Positions 33,773 through 45,399 of a stretch of DNA of 64,000 bases are shown piece by piece. The stretch's first letter is position 1, and each line of letters starts with the position of its first letter. Below the pieces are notes generated by a model. That model had not been told where the DNA came from. It did not search any database and saw only the letters and a program-made list of their open reading frames with translations. Origin of the DNA: Cordilura impudica (lineage: Eukaryota; Arthropoda; Insecta; Diptera; Scathophagidae); NCBI GenBank assembly GCA_963682025.1, contig OY821517.1:25153620-25217619 (forward strand), in the 5' to 3' direction. Made by a program: the position numbers and the translations under genes.

Positions 33773-34541
33773 TTTTATACCCTATACCACTATGTGGTTT
33801 GGGTATAATGACTTTGTGCTGCTGTTTGTAACAACCAAAAATATTTGACCTACACCCATCTTTAATTATACCGATCGAATCAGAATCACTATCTGATTCG
33901 ATTTAACAATGTCCGTCCATCCGTCCGTCCGTCCGTCTGTGTGTACATGTAAAGCTTGTAATCAAACTGCAGGTCGCAAATATGAATATATTTTGACGAA
34001 ATTTGGTATTTGATCTTTTGTCGGCCATGGGATGAACGCTGTTGAAATTGGTGAGAATCGGTCCATGTTCAGACCTAGCCCCCATACAAATGACCCCTAT
34101 GAAATCAACATATATTGCCATAAGATCCAAATTATCATACAAATTAATCAGTAGTCCAAAAATGATCCCTATTGGACAACTCTTAGTCATAGGCCCCATA
34201 TAGAGCTGCTTCCCGATATTCACTTAAATCTATCAAAAAACAAATATATTGCACTGATTCTTCTCAAATTTTGTTTGTATATATGTTTGCAAAATACAAG
34301 AGACTTTACCAAACATGGTCAGGATCGGTCCATTTTTGGGCCTAGTCCCCATATAGATATAGCATCCGATATGAACTTTTTCATATCTGCAGCCGAAAAA
34401 ATTAATAAAAATCCCACTCAAATTTGGTTTATGCTTATTTTCTATATCCAGTTAGTTGGGCCTGAGAGATAGGGTCTCTAAGCGCATGGTATAGGGTATC
34501 GTATAGTCGGTCTAGACCGACTATAATTTTCTTACTTGTTA
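33773..34541 (-). mobile_element. HINE-A element, near full length, minus orientation
   Basis: The 3' stem-loop TATACCCTATACCACTATGT lies at the left, the GTCCGTCCGTCCGTCTGTG core near 33923, and the perfect 24-base palindrome (half-site TATAGTCGGTCT) at 34502-34525, followed by TTTTCTTACTTGTT. It is nearly the mirror of the 30.6-kb copy. Confidence 0.85.
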
Positions 34542-34544
34542 AGA

Positions 34545-34845
34545 TTGTAATCGGGTATTCAAACAATTTGTTCAAATAAATTGTTACAAAATATTTAAAA
34601 AATTATCAATTCGGTGATAAACTTTTTATTCAATTGGATAAAATTTTTACAAAACTGCATGAGATTTAAATGGGTTATTCGAAAAATTTTTTTATAACAT
34701 CGGAAAAATTGGTTTAAACTAAATCGAGTTTTAATTTTGCATTTATCATTTACTTTTCAATAGAAAACATTTGGTTCAAAAATTATTAGGCAATAATTTA
34801 TGTAGAAGCATCAAGAGTTATTTTACGTTTTCTCAAAGACTAAAT
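34545..34845 (+). repeat. dispersed repeat related to 20640-21250
   Basis: GGGTTATTCGAAAAATT, ACATCGGAAAAATTGG, CGAGTTTTAATTTTGCATTT and AGAAAACATTTGG are shared with the 20.6-kb repeat in the same order. Confidence 0.55.
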
Positions 34846-35387
34846 AACGTCTACGTGAGGGTAGTAACAAACATTAGCCCATAAATTAACAATAAAAACT
34901 TAAAGCGATAAAAGTTATGGGTGTTACAAAATTAATGCCTTCTCATTGTAATGTAGTTATGCATTTGCGAACACGAAAAGTATTGTATACCTTGGGTTCA
35001 GGCATTTAAAAATGTTTAATTCGATATTGATTTTTATAAAACAAAAAAAAAAAAAAAAAAATTAAATAAATAAAAAAAAAATAGAAGAGTATTCGATTAA
35101 GCTTAACTAATAAGTTATTTTATACCGTTAACCCAATGAAATTACCAACTAAAAGTTAGTATTTGTTAAAGTAAAAATAAAATATTTTTTTTTGGTCCTT
35201 TGAACCGTATATATCGTAATTTTTTAAATCACATCTCAAAAGCTCATCGCTTCAAATTTAACAACAAATATTAATTGATTAGGGTAGCAAAAATCTATAT
35301 AATTTTTTTAATATTAGTCCTCTGAAAAACCGCTTAAGATATTGAACCTTGGAAAGACTAGTACGTTATATATATAAAGAAAAAAAA
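34846..35387. other. AT-rich, nothing recognised
   Basis: A poly-A run of about 19 near 35042 and AT-rich filler. Confidence 0.4.
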
Positions 35388-35460
35388 AAAACAACTAAGA
35401 GTGTTTAAGTCGACTATTGCGAATCTTTGATACCCTCCACCTGTGTGTTAAACTCAATAT
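35388..35460 (+). mobile_element. HINE-B 5' stub
   Basis: AACAACTAAGAGTGTTTAAG, CGAATCTTTGATACCCTCCA match the inverse of the 39.3-kb HINE-B end (AACAAGTAAGAGCGTTAAAT, CGAATCTTTGATGCCCTCCA). Only the first 70 bases are recognisable. Confidence 0.6.
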
Positions 35461-35576
35461 TATGATCAATGTTGGGTACGATTACCATCTTAACACTGTT
35501 ACTTAATCTTTAAGTTTTAATACCATTTAAATTTATAGTCAATTTGTTTTTCTTTTTTGACCAGTAGTTATTATAA

Positions 35577-36094
35577 CTAGCAGAGCCCAGCACTCGAAAT
35601 TCGAGTTCAAATTCTAGGAAATTTTATTATTTCAGTAAATATTTTTCTTTCAATGTTTTTTTTAATCTATGTATCTATAATTTATGAGTATTTAAATAAA
35701 TTTCTTTAAATTGTGAATTTTTTAATGAAAGTCATTAAATTTCATTATAAATATTTGTTGAACACAGAGGAGATATATAAATGGGTTTGTTAATAAATAA
35801 TTTTATAGGAACCTAAATATATGCTAATCAATTGTAGCCAAACCATAAGCACACACACAGCGTTGTATAGTTTTTTATTCGAAGCTTAAATATATGTTTG
35901 ATGTATGTGTTAGAAGCAACTTTTACTGATATTTACTCCAAAAAAAAAAAAATTCCAGATGGTTCATATCTGTAAAGATGGTGCACATCTGCAAAGAAAT
36001 ACCTTTCAAATGGTATATTTTGTGTCAAAATCGGTTGATAACTAAAAGCGTAGAAGGGGTCATTAGAAATCACCTTCCTTATTAATATTATAGA
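35577..36094 (-). mobile_element. Helitron, longer diverged copy (518 bp)
   Basis: On the minus strand it starts A|TCTATAATATTAATAAGGA and ends at CTAG|T after hairpin CTCGAA-T-TTCGAG. The interior is about 140 bases longer than the 16.1-kb copy, with extra sequence near 35640-35800 and two near-duplicate CATATCTG/CACATCTG segments near 35960-35990. Confidence 0.85.
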
Positions 36095-36490
36095 TTTCTT
36101 ATCTGGTTTCTTTGTAGAAAAAATTAACTTCTATGTGAAAAATTTCATTATTTTTCTATTCTTAGGGTAGGAAAATTATCAAGGTGCCTTCATAAGAGAC
36201 CAAAGAGAAATATTTTTATAACCGAGCTTGTGTTAGAATACCCAAAGTCATTATATCTCAATCTACCTGATCTATCTGAATTAACTTCTAATATGTTAAT
36301 TTAAAGATACAGATTAATTTTGAATACAAAAATATAATAAAAACAAGTAAGCAGTTATATGTATGTGTATGTATGTCTACCAGTGGTTTTGGAAAGGTAA
36401 AAAGTTTTGAAAAAAATCATCTTTACATGCCTTGTTGAGATATATTTGCAAACATCTAAACAATTTTAAGCATTTAAAAGATTATTTTAT

Positions 36491-39345
36491 ACAATTTTTA
36501 TACCCAACACACCTCAGTGGCAGAGGGTATATATAGGTTTGCCATTACGTTTGTAACGCATCGAAATAAATTCTTGAGGCCCCAAAAAAATATATTTTCT
36601 TATTCCTTATAACAAGGGAAGTTGATTTACCGATGACCGTCTGTCCGTCTGTCTGTGGAAATGACGATCACGCCGTCAATATCTAAGCTAGACCGTTCGT
36701 TTTTGTATAAAATCGTTTATTAACATCCCAAAGGAGTTGCTATTTAAAATCGTCAAAATCGGTCAAAGGGTTCACGAGCTATGAATGAAACTTTGAAAAA
36801 ACTCTTATAAAAATAAAATTTTTCAGTGTGTTTGTTGTTTTTCTTAAGCTATGTGTATATGTTGTAATTCTTCGTATTGTTGAAGTCATTATAGTTGTTT
36901 GTATATTAATACTGCACGTGTCACATTGGCCTAAGCAAGTTTTAACACATATTTTTTTATCATTAAAATTAAATATTAAAAATTAATAAAAATAAAAAGT
37001 GGAAAATGAAAAATGAAAAACGAAAAAATGGAAAATGGAAAATGAAAAATAAAAAATGAAAAATGAAAAAAGAAAATTGAAAAATGGAATATGATAATTG
37101 AAAATTGAAAAACTAAAAATGAAAAATGGAAAATGAAAAATGAAAATGAAAAATTAAAATTGTAAAATGGAAAATGATAATTGAAAATTGAAAAAGTAAA
37201 AATGAAAAATGGAAAATGGAAAATGAAAAATGGAAAATGGAAAATGAAAAATGAAAATGAAAAATTAAAATTGAAAAATGGAAAATGAAAAATAGAAAAT
37301 GGAAAATGAAAAATGGAAAACGAAAAATTAAAAATGGAAAATTAAAAATGGAAAATGAAAAATTATAAATGGAAAATGAAAAATTAAAAATGGAAAGTGG
37401 AAAGTGAAAAATGGAAAATGAAAAATGGAAAACGAAAAATTAAAAATTAAAAATGGAAAATGAAAAATTTTAAATTAAAAATGGCAAATGGAAAATGCAA
37501 AATTAAAAATTTTAAATGAAAAATGGAAAGTGGAATATGGAAAATGAAAAATGGAAAATGAAAAATGAAAATATAAAAATTAAAAATGAAAAATTAAAAA
37601 TGGAAAATGGAAAATGGAAAATGAAAAATTAAAAATTAAAAATTAAAAATTAAAAATTTAAAATTTAAAATTAAAAATTAAAAAATTAAAAATTTAAAAT
37701 TAAAAATTAAAAATTAAAAATTAAAACTTAAAAATTAAAAATTAAAAATTAAAAATTAAAAATTAAAAATTAAAAATTAAAAATTAAAAATTAAAAATTA
37801 AAAATTAAAAATTAAAAATTAAAAATTAAAAATTAAAAATTAAAAATTAAAAAATAAAAATTAAAAATTAAAAAATAAAAATTAAAAATTAAAAATTAAA
37901 AATTAAAAATTAAAAATTAAAAATTAAAAATTAAAAATTAAAAATTAAAAATCAAAAATTAAAAATTAAAAATTAAAAATTAAAAATTAAAAATTAAAAA
38001 TTAAAAATTAAAAATTAAAAATTAAAAATTAAAAATTAAAAATTAAAAATTAAAAATTAAAAATTAAAAATAAAAAATTAAAAATTAAAAATTAAAAATT
38101 AAAAATTAAATATTAAAAATTAAAAATTAAAAATTAAAAATTAAAAATTAAAAATTAAAAATTAAAAATTAAAAATTAAAAATTAAAAATTAAAAATTAA
38201 AAATTAAAAATTAAAAATTAAAAATTAAAAATTAAAAATTAAAAATTAAAAATTAAAAATTAAAAATTAAAAATTAAAAATTAAAAATTAAAAATTAAAA
38301 ATTAAAAATTAAAAATTAAAAATTAAAAATTAAAAATTAAAAATTAAAAATTAAAAATTAAAAATTAAAAATTAAAAATTAAAAATTAAAAATTAAAAAT
38401 TAAAAATTAAAAATTAAAAATTAAAAATTAAAAATTAAAAATTAAAAATTAAAAATTAAAAATTAAAAATTAAAAATTAAAAATTAAAAATTAAAAATTA
38501 AAAATTAAAAATTAAAAATTAAAAATTAAAAATTAAAAATTAAAAATTAAAAATTAAAAATTAAAAATTAAAAATTAAAAATTAAAAATTAAAAATTAAA
38601 AATTAAAAATTAAAAATTAAAAATTAAAAATTAAAAATTAAAAATTAAAAATTAAAAATTAAAAATTAAAAATTAAAAATTAAAAATTAAAAATTAAAAA
38701 TTAAAAATTAAAAATTAAAAATTAAAAATTAAAAATTAAAAATTAAAAATTAAAAATTAAAAATTAAAAATTAAAAATTAAAAATTAAAAATTAAAAATT
38801 AAAAATTAAAAATTAAAAATTAAAAATTAAAAATTAAAAATTAAAAATTAAAAATTAAAAATTAAAAATTAAAAATTAAAAATTAAAAATTAAAAATTAA
38901 AAATTAAAAATTAAAAATTAAAAATTAAAAATTAAAAATTAAAAATTAAAAATTAAAAATTAAAAATTAAAAATTAAAAATTAAAAATTAAAAATTAAAA
39001 ATTAAAAATTAAAAATTAAAAATTAAAAATTAAAAATTAAAAATTAAAAATTAAAAATTAAAAATTAAAAATTAAAAATTAAAAATGGAAAATGAAAAAT
39101 GAAAATTGAAAATTGAAAAATGAAAAATCGAAAATGGAAAATGGAAAATGAGAAATGAAAAGCGGAAATGAAAATGAAAAATGGAAAATGAGAAATTAAA
39201 AATTAAAAACCAAAAATGAAAAACGAAAGATGAAAATTGAGAAGTGAAAAATAGAAAATGATAAATTAAAAATGAAAATTGAAAATGAAAAAGGTGGAGG
39301 GCATCAAAGATTCGGCCTAGCCGAATTTAACGCTCTTACTTGTTT
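36491..39345 (-). mobile_element. HINE-B element expanded by a heptamer array
   Basis: The left has the 3' stem-loop TATACCCAACACACCTCAGT / GAGGGTATATATA, GAGGCCCCAAAAAAATATAT, and a GTCTGTCCGTCTGTCTG core near 36639. The right has CGGCCTAGCCGAATTTAACG and TCTTACTTGTTT, the 5' end in inverse. Between lie 2.3 kb of heptanucleotide repeats. Both ends are HINE-B in the same orientation, so I read it as one element whose A-rich part was amplified. Confidence 0.65.
36995..39295. repeat. heptanucleotide satellite: ATGGAAA / ATGAAAA edges, ATTAAAA core
   Basis: All variants keep a 7-base period. The left edge (to about 37630) and right edge (from about 39085) mix ATGGAAA, ATGAAAA and ATTAAAA. The core of about 1.45 kb is almost pure (TTAAAAA)n, and from about 38115 to 39084 I see no variant at all. 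Diverged edges around a homogeneous core are expected from unequal exchange. Assembly of such a tract may be inaccurate in copy number. Confidence 0.9.
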
Positions 39346-39986
39346 AATACTATTTTTACCAAAATAAAAAAAAAAAAATTATAGCAGAAAAAAAATCATC
39401 GAAATAATCCGAGTGTTTGATTATTTCCAAAATTAAATATTATAGAAACAATCTAAAAAATATTTATATCAATTTCATTTTTATTTCTAGGCTTTACAGG
39501 GTTAATATATGTATATTTTGTGAAAATTGGTGTTACGTCTAACGCCATTTTCTAAAATAAAAAAATAACATCTGTTAAAATGAGATTTACAAGATATCCG
39601 TCAAATAATTAAATGTTCTACTAACAATAACATGAAAGGGATGCCAGACTTAATGAATTTTTTTTTTTTGTCAAGTCTACGGGAAATAATTTTTTAATAA
39701 CTTGCCTTAAGCTTTGTTAGATTTACGGTGATTCTACGAAAATATTGGAATCTGACAAATATTAAAGAAAAACCTTTAAACGTATTTAATACGAACAATT
39801 AGTGTTTTTCTACAAAACAAATATCTTCGATTCATCAGAACATTATAAATTGTATAAAAAAATTGTACAAAAAAAAATTTTTTTATGTCACTTTTTTAAA
39901 ATCAAACAGAAAGCGTCATCTATATATCACTTATAGCAAACAACTACAGGGACTCTGGTTATACTTGTGGGGTTGTTGAATTATGT
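39346..39986. other. AT-rich, nothing recognised
   Basis: No frame, TIR or tandem unit. Confidence 0.4.
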
Positions 39987-39990
39987 ATAT

Positions 39991-40591
39991 GGCGGATTTC
40001 ATGTCAAGTGCACCAACTTTTGAAACCGATGTCTTCCGATCGGGATGAAATTTGCACCAAGGTTAGTCCTATTGGATAGTAGTTTAGGCACAATTTTTCA
40101 ACAAGATCGGTCCAGATCTCTCTGAGTTAGAGGGGAGCAAAATTTGACATTTTGGCCAAACAGGTGTTTTTTCTCATCCATGTAACTTATTACCTATTGT
40201 TCTTAGAAAATTTTCTCCCAAAGAGTTTAGATAGCTATTTATTCAGTATTTGGGAAAAAAATACTAAAAAAAAAAAAATTTGTAGACTTTTTTTTTTTGC
40301 TAAATTAAAGCATTTTTTGCCTTTTTTTTCAAAAAGGGCATTTTTATTTTTTTTTTTTATTTTTTCATAAGAAAGCTTAGGATTTTTCCTTTAAGAGCTT
40401 TTTGGTCGCTTAGTGGGATGGGAGTGGGATATCTATCAAAATAAATGTTTTGTAACTCAACACAACGGTTTTTCAATTTTTCACAAATGCACTATTTTGA
40501 ATTTTTTCCTATTTGTGTCTAAAACCTTACAAATAAAACTTATACTGAGAAACTAGACAAACTAAACTTTCCGAAGGTATATAACATACCT
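39991..40591. repeat. left long TIR of the 2.8-kb transposon
   Basis: It pairs with 42183-42770. Shared stretches include GACATTTTGGCCAAACAGG, CATCCATGTAACTTATTACC, GGGATGGGAGTGGGATATCT and CTGAGAAACTAGACAAA; differences are mostly lengths of A or T runs. Confidence 0.85.
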
Positions 40592-40906
40592 AACTAAAAT
40601 TTTATACCCTCGATACTGTAATACTCAGAATATGTTAACCTCAGGAAAAAATCGCTTTTTTTCTATAGAAATGTTGAAAAATTATTATTTTTTATTTATT
40701 TTTAATAATAATTAAATTAATGTATAATAATAATAATAATAATATTAAAAATAAAAAGATAAATAATTTATTAAAATTTAATCTTAATTGCATTAGATCC
40801 AGTTATATCATAACTATTTTTATACTTAATTTATTGTAGCTGATGAAGTATTTAAGTCTTGTAAATTTTTAAATACCCAGTCTTTCATCCAGCTTTTTTG
40901 TCGCCC

Positions 40907-42150
40907 TTATTTACTGCGTTTTTTTGTCAATCCTTTCTTGGCGTTACTAGGTTCAGCTGTTGATTTCGCTGCTAGTTTATTTGTTGCCTTTGGAAAAAAA
41001 TCGCATTGAATAGAGGCAGAAAACTTTTTCAACTTGGGTCTTCCATCGACAAGCGGTATAAAAGCATGGTATTGAGCGGTGCCATCGATTGTTACCGCAG
41101 CATCGAATCTGCTCTTCAGTGTTTTCAATGTTTCCTGATGATCCTCTTTGCTACTAAAAACTATTTTAGTTTCTTTACAATAACTTTTAGCCTAATGGAA
41201 TGAGAGCACTGGAGGCTATACTTCGCTGCATTTCTTTTAAGGTTTGCTCCAATACTATCACATGCTCCTTTACCATGAGCAGTAGGATGAAAATGCCACT
41301 CAGCTGGCATTCCAAAAGCTTTTTCATGGGCCATAAGATTTGCCAAGCTACTTTTGTTTTTAAAATGTTGACGAGCTCCGTCCGAAACGTAGTATACCTT
41401 CTTTACTGTAAATTTATATTTTAGAAATTTTAGTATTCTCTTCTGGTACTCATAAACTGCAACGGTATCATGTTTTAAATCGTCGGATATGATTGCCATA
41501 CTTTTGTGTTCCAGTTTTTCATCTTTCATGTAGTAAATAACTACTGTGAATATAGTTGCTTGGTCGTTATTGGAATGCTTGTATGGCATCCTGAAGAACA
41601 TATTTATAGTTTTCTGCGAAATCATATGAAATAACGAATTCACCAGACTTCAAATGTATCTTCAAATCCTTGAAGAATGACCATTGCTCTTTGACTAAAA
41701 AGTCATGGTTTCTCAAGTTTAGCAATCCTGTACACATTTCTTCCACAAAATCATCCACATTTAAAATGATTGTTTTCAATGTGCATCTGTCAGTCTGAAT
41801 CCAAGAATCAAATTTGACCTCCTCTATATGTTCTCGATCTAAAGAGTTGATTAAATTTTCTTTGATGAATGTGGTTTTCGGGCAATTGGTACATTCACCT
41901 AAGTGGCAAGAAGTTGTTTCATTAGGACACATAGTCAATTTAAGGCAATCGCGGTAATCGTGTAAATCTTCTGCCGAATCATCTATTCAACATCAGTTTA
42001 AGATTTTCATGGTAAATGCAAACGCATACTGTATGAGTTCCGCTGCTTTCTGCCAAAACGCAATGTTTTGGCCTCATTTGGGTTAATTTCGTGAAGCCAA
42101 TTCTAACATCCTCGTGTTCAGATTGAAATGTGCAAATAACTCTATCAGGT
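40907..42150 (-). pseudogene. transposase-like gene of the long-TIR element, broken
   Basis: Minus-strand order: VICTFQSEHEDVRIGFTKL and HCVLAESSGTHTVCVC near 42130-42010, then a 124-codon frame (41938-41567) with CHLGECTNCPK, SWIQTDRCTLK and VISYDFAENYKYVLQDAIQ; a frameshift; NNDQATIFTVVIYY, HKSMAIISDDLKHDT, VYYVSDGARQHFKNK, AEWHFHPTAHGKGACDSIG to 41161; a stop; and a last frame with LKSRFDAAVTIDGTAQYHAF to 40907. I know homologues as uncharacterised multi-copy proteins in aphids and other invertebrates. Asp of YDFAENY, Asp of VSDG and Asp of GACDSIG are candidates for a DDD/E triad. The stop and frameshifts make it non-functional. The TIR setting shows it is a mobility gene. Confidence 0.75.
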
Positions 42151-42182
42151 TACAGATAACCATTCTCTTCTGTTATGTTATG

Positions 42183-42770
42183 AAGGTATGTTACATACCT
42201 TCGGAAAGGTTAATTTGTCTAGTTTCTCGGTATAAGTTTTATTTGTAAGGTTTTACACACAAATAGGAAAAAATTCAAAATAGTGCATTTGTGAAAAATT
42301 TAAAAACCGTTGTCTTGAGTTACAAAACATTTATTTTGATAGATATCCCACTCCCATCCCACTAAGCGACCAAAAAGCTCTTAAAGGAAAAATCCTAAGC
42401 TTTCGTATGAAAAAAAAAATGGCCTTTTTGAAAAAAAAGGCAAAAAATGCTTTAATTTAGCAAAAAAAAAAGTCTACAAATTTCTTTTTTTTTTTAAGTA
42501 TTTTTTCCGAAATATTGAATAAATAGCTATCTAAACTCTTTAGAAGAAAATTTTCTAAGAACAATAGGTAATAAGTTACATGGATGAGAAGAAACGCCTG
42601 TTTGGCCAAAATGTCAAATTTTGATCCCCTCTAACTCAGAGAGATCTAGACCGATCTTATTGAAAAATTGTATATAAACTACTATCCAATAGGACTAACC
42701 TTGGTGCAAATTTCATCCAGATCGGAAGACATCGGTTTCAAAAGTTGGTGCACTTGACATGAAATCCCCC
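42183..42770. repeat. right long TIR of the 2.8-kb transposon
   Basis: Inverse of 39991-40591; starts at the palindromic AGGTATGTTACATACCT and ends GACATGAAATCCCCC. Confidence 0.85.
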
Positions 42771-42774
42771 ATAT

Positions 42775-44331
42775 ATAAAATTCAGACTTAATTTTTAAAA
42801 ATTTCGCTACTTTCTCTATTAATTGATAAACAATTAGATCTAAAGCTTCTCATGGATTGAAGTATGAGGTCTTGTGAACAATAAAATATTTATCAAAAAT
42901 CGTACTGAGAACATACGATTATTTATTTCACTAAAAATCTTATAAATTTTTTAATTTCGCTTACAAGTGAATACCCCTATTATATATAGTTATAATCAAG
43001 TATTTTAAGTCTTTGTTAAGGACTTATGAGACTTAAAAAGCCGTAAAGAGTCCCCCCTTTTTATGACACGACCACAATCTATTTTCCATTCATTGTTTTC
43101 TGTTTTCCATGTCCCGGCACACTCGTGGTTAACACGTACACACGTCAGCCTTGTCAGTAGTTAAGAACTTTACAACATTTCCGGCCCAGAAAACAAAGTA
43201 CAATATTAAAATTATGTATTATTTTCTGAGCTACACGTGGTTTTTTTTTGTTTTTTTTAACACAAAATAGAATTTTTTTTTGTTGGTTCGTGTTGACTGC
43301 TATGTGGAAGGGAAAAAAAACTATTTTTTTTTGTTACTTTCTGAGGTTTATGTCAGAGAATTTTCATTGGAAGTAGCTACCAACCAACAAAAAAAAAACT
43401 ATAATTTTTCAGGTCCTGGGTGTATAAATATGTTTTTTTTTTTGTTATTGTGAAAATCAAATCTAGAACACACGCACCCTTAGGCTTTCATAGACAGTTA
43501 CAACGTGTAATTATATTTAAGAGTGAAAGAAAAACTGGAAAAAAAACTATATGAAAAAAACTAGAAATATTAAAGATTAGGGAATTTCCATTTTCATTAC
43601 AAATATATAAAAAAAAAGATTAAAATAATAAAGAAAATATCTATTTGTGTTTAACGCAGGTACTTTAAAATATGTACGTTATCGTCATTATTTTAATCAA
43701 ATATTGTTATCAAAAGGGTCTGAAAAATGTTAACAAAAATCTATAACAACAATTCCTATTTCATAGTGACCGGCCATCATTAAATCATCACAGGCGGTCT
43801 TTCATGTGTGGTTTTTTTGAAATTATAATTCCTTACTTAAATTTTTAAAGGCTGATCCTTAACTAATGCCAAATCTATAGAGAAGCAAAATGTTCCTTAA
43901 TGGTCCTTATGAATGAAAATTACAATAATTATAATGGTCTATGGTTTAATTACAATTTGTTTTGCAAGTAATTATACATTAATGGATTTACACAGTCTTA
44001 GTTATGATAGAGTTTATTATAACTATGGGTAAATGAAAGCCACATTATACGGTAACAGGTGCATTTTGCTATACCTTTCTTTTTTTTTTAAACGTTAAAA
44101 CAATTTTCAATATGTTTTTCATGCATATGTGATTTTTAGCTTGTTAAAATAGATAATTGTTAAGTTAGCTTGCAACATTTACGTTGTATCTATGAAAATT
44201 TTAATAACACTTAATCTGTGGTTTCTTATGATAACCTATATTAAAAAAAAAAGTAATAGTTTTCTGTAAAGACTCAATTGTTCAAGAGATTTTATCATAG
44301 AATATTGTGAAACTTGTATTATAAAAGATTG
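42775..44331. other. 1.5 kb without recognised genes
   Basis: Poly-T/A runs and moderately mixed sequence around 43060-43200. No repeat match or exon seen. Confidence 0.4.
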
Positions 44332-44515
44332 TAATACAGAAAACAGATTCATTGTGGCTACCGATTTTTTTTTCACAATCAAATAATGATGAAGTTAGTA
44401 ACCATATAACGTGTTGATTAAGGATACAACTCTGTAGTCGTAACAATGAATATTTGATCATAACAAAAAAATTGGTGGCTGCTAGAACAATAAATTTATT
44501 TAAATATGCCAAAAT
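44332..44515. repeat. dispersed repeat CAGAAAACAGATTCATTGTG, second copy
   Basis: Same orientation as 7017-7200; shares CAGAAAACAGATTCATTGTG, a GTCGTAACAATGAATATTTG block and ATTGGTGGCTGCTA. Confidence 0.6.
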
Positions 44516-44681
44516 TCATAGTTTAGTCTCGGCAAGGAATGGGTTAGCGTTGATCGATTTATTCCAAATTTTTAGCCTGGAACACTTGCACATTTGGTTA
44601 TTATATTTTAAGCGTAAAATATAAAAATTTAGCAGCTCTTACAAAATATTTGATTTTTTTTAATAAATTGTCTTTCATTAG

Positions 44682-44705
44682 CTTGGGGTCATATGCGACC
44701 CCAAG
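44682..44705. repeat. perfect hairpin CTTGGGGTC-ATATGC-GACCCCAAG
   Basis: A nine-base GC-rich stem with a six-base loop in AT-rich surroundings. A half copy (GGGGTCATATTA) follows at about 44718. It might be the end of an unrecognised element; no transcription context is visible. Confidence 0.6.
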
Positions 44706-45399
44706 TCCAAAAGGGTGAATGGGGTCATATTATTTTTTTCAGAAACCCTAGGCTATTAAGATAAAATATAACATTTGAAAGTAGACAACTATTAAATTTT
44801 TGATACATAGTATTTAAAAAACTAATTTTTCTCGAAATCCGCAAAAAAATTCTTTGTAAAAAAATTCTGGTAGAGAAATTTACTTAAAAATTCACACAGT
44901 TAATCAATAACATATATTTAACAAAACTTTAAAGTGCCAGATCCATTTTATGAAATTTTGTTTAAGAAAATTTTTTAAAACTTAAAAAAGGAGTTTTCCA
45001 AATTTTATCAAAAAAATTTTCCATCTTTGGTCTCATTTCGCAATCAATTTGTTAAATCAATCAATTTGTTAAAGTTGAAAAAATGTTCATCACATTTCAT
45101 GACCTAGAGTTTTTTGGCACAAAACTGGTTATTTCTTGACGAGTTTTTATTCGATTTTGAAGTTATATAGCTTTTTGAAAAGATATTTTAGTACTGATAT
45201 CGATTCATATAACAACTTGTCGAAAAAAATAAACTATAAAACGAAATTTTCGTAAAATCTGAAAAGAAGTCATATTTTCCCCACACTTGAAATTTTCAGT
45301 CGCGTTGAGGCACCTCTTATTTTTTTGATTGACCCAAAACTTGACCCAAAATTCGAATAATTTTTTTTCCCTCCATATAATGAAGGGCCACCCTAATAA

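Larger units (their letters stand above)
39991..42770 (-). mobile_element. 2.8-kb DNA transposon with about 600-bp TIRs
   Basis: The left TIR starts GGCGGATTTCATGTCAAGTG and the right one, inverted, GGGGGATTTCATGTCAAGTG. The arms stay alignable inward for about 600 bases, to AGGTATATAACATACC on the left and AGGTATGTTACATACCT on the right. ATAT flanks both sides and could be a 4-bp target duplication, though the AT-rich setting makes that weak. One broken transposase-like gene on the minus strand fills the 1.6 kb between the arms. Long arms and a 4-bp duplication would fit a Sola-like element; that is a guess. Confidence 0.8.

Noticed and set aside
30719..34421. Recurrent 65-110-codon frames (GARSEHGPILTNF, DRSIFGPSP types)
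   Set aside because: They are conceptual translations of HINE-A, which is non-coding; they differ by copy-specific stops and appear on both strands.
41200..41424. Plus-strand 74-codon frame at 41.2 kb
   Set aside because: It is the shadow of the minus-strand transposase-like gene, which has clear family motifs.
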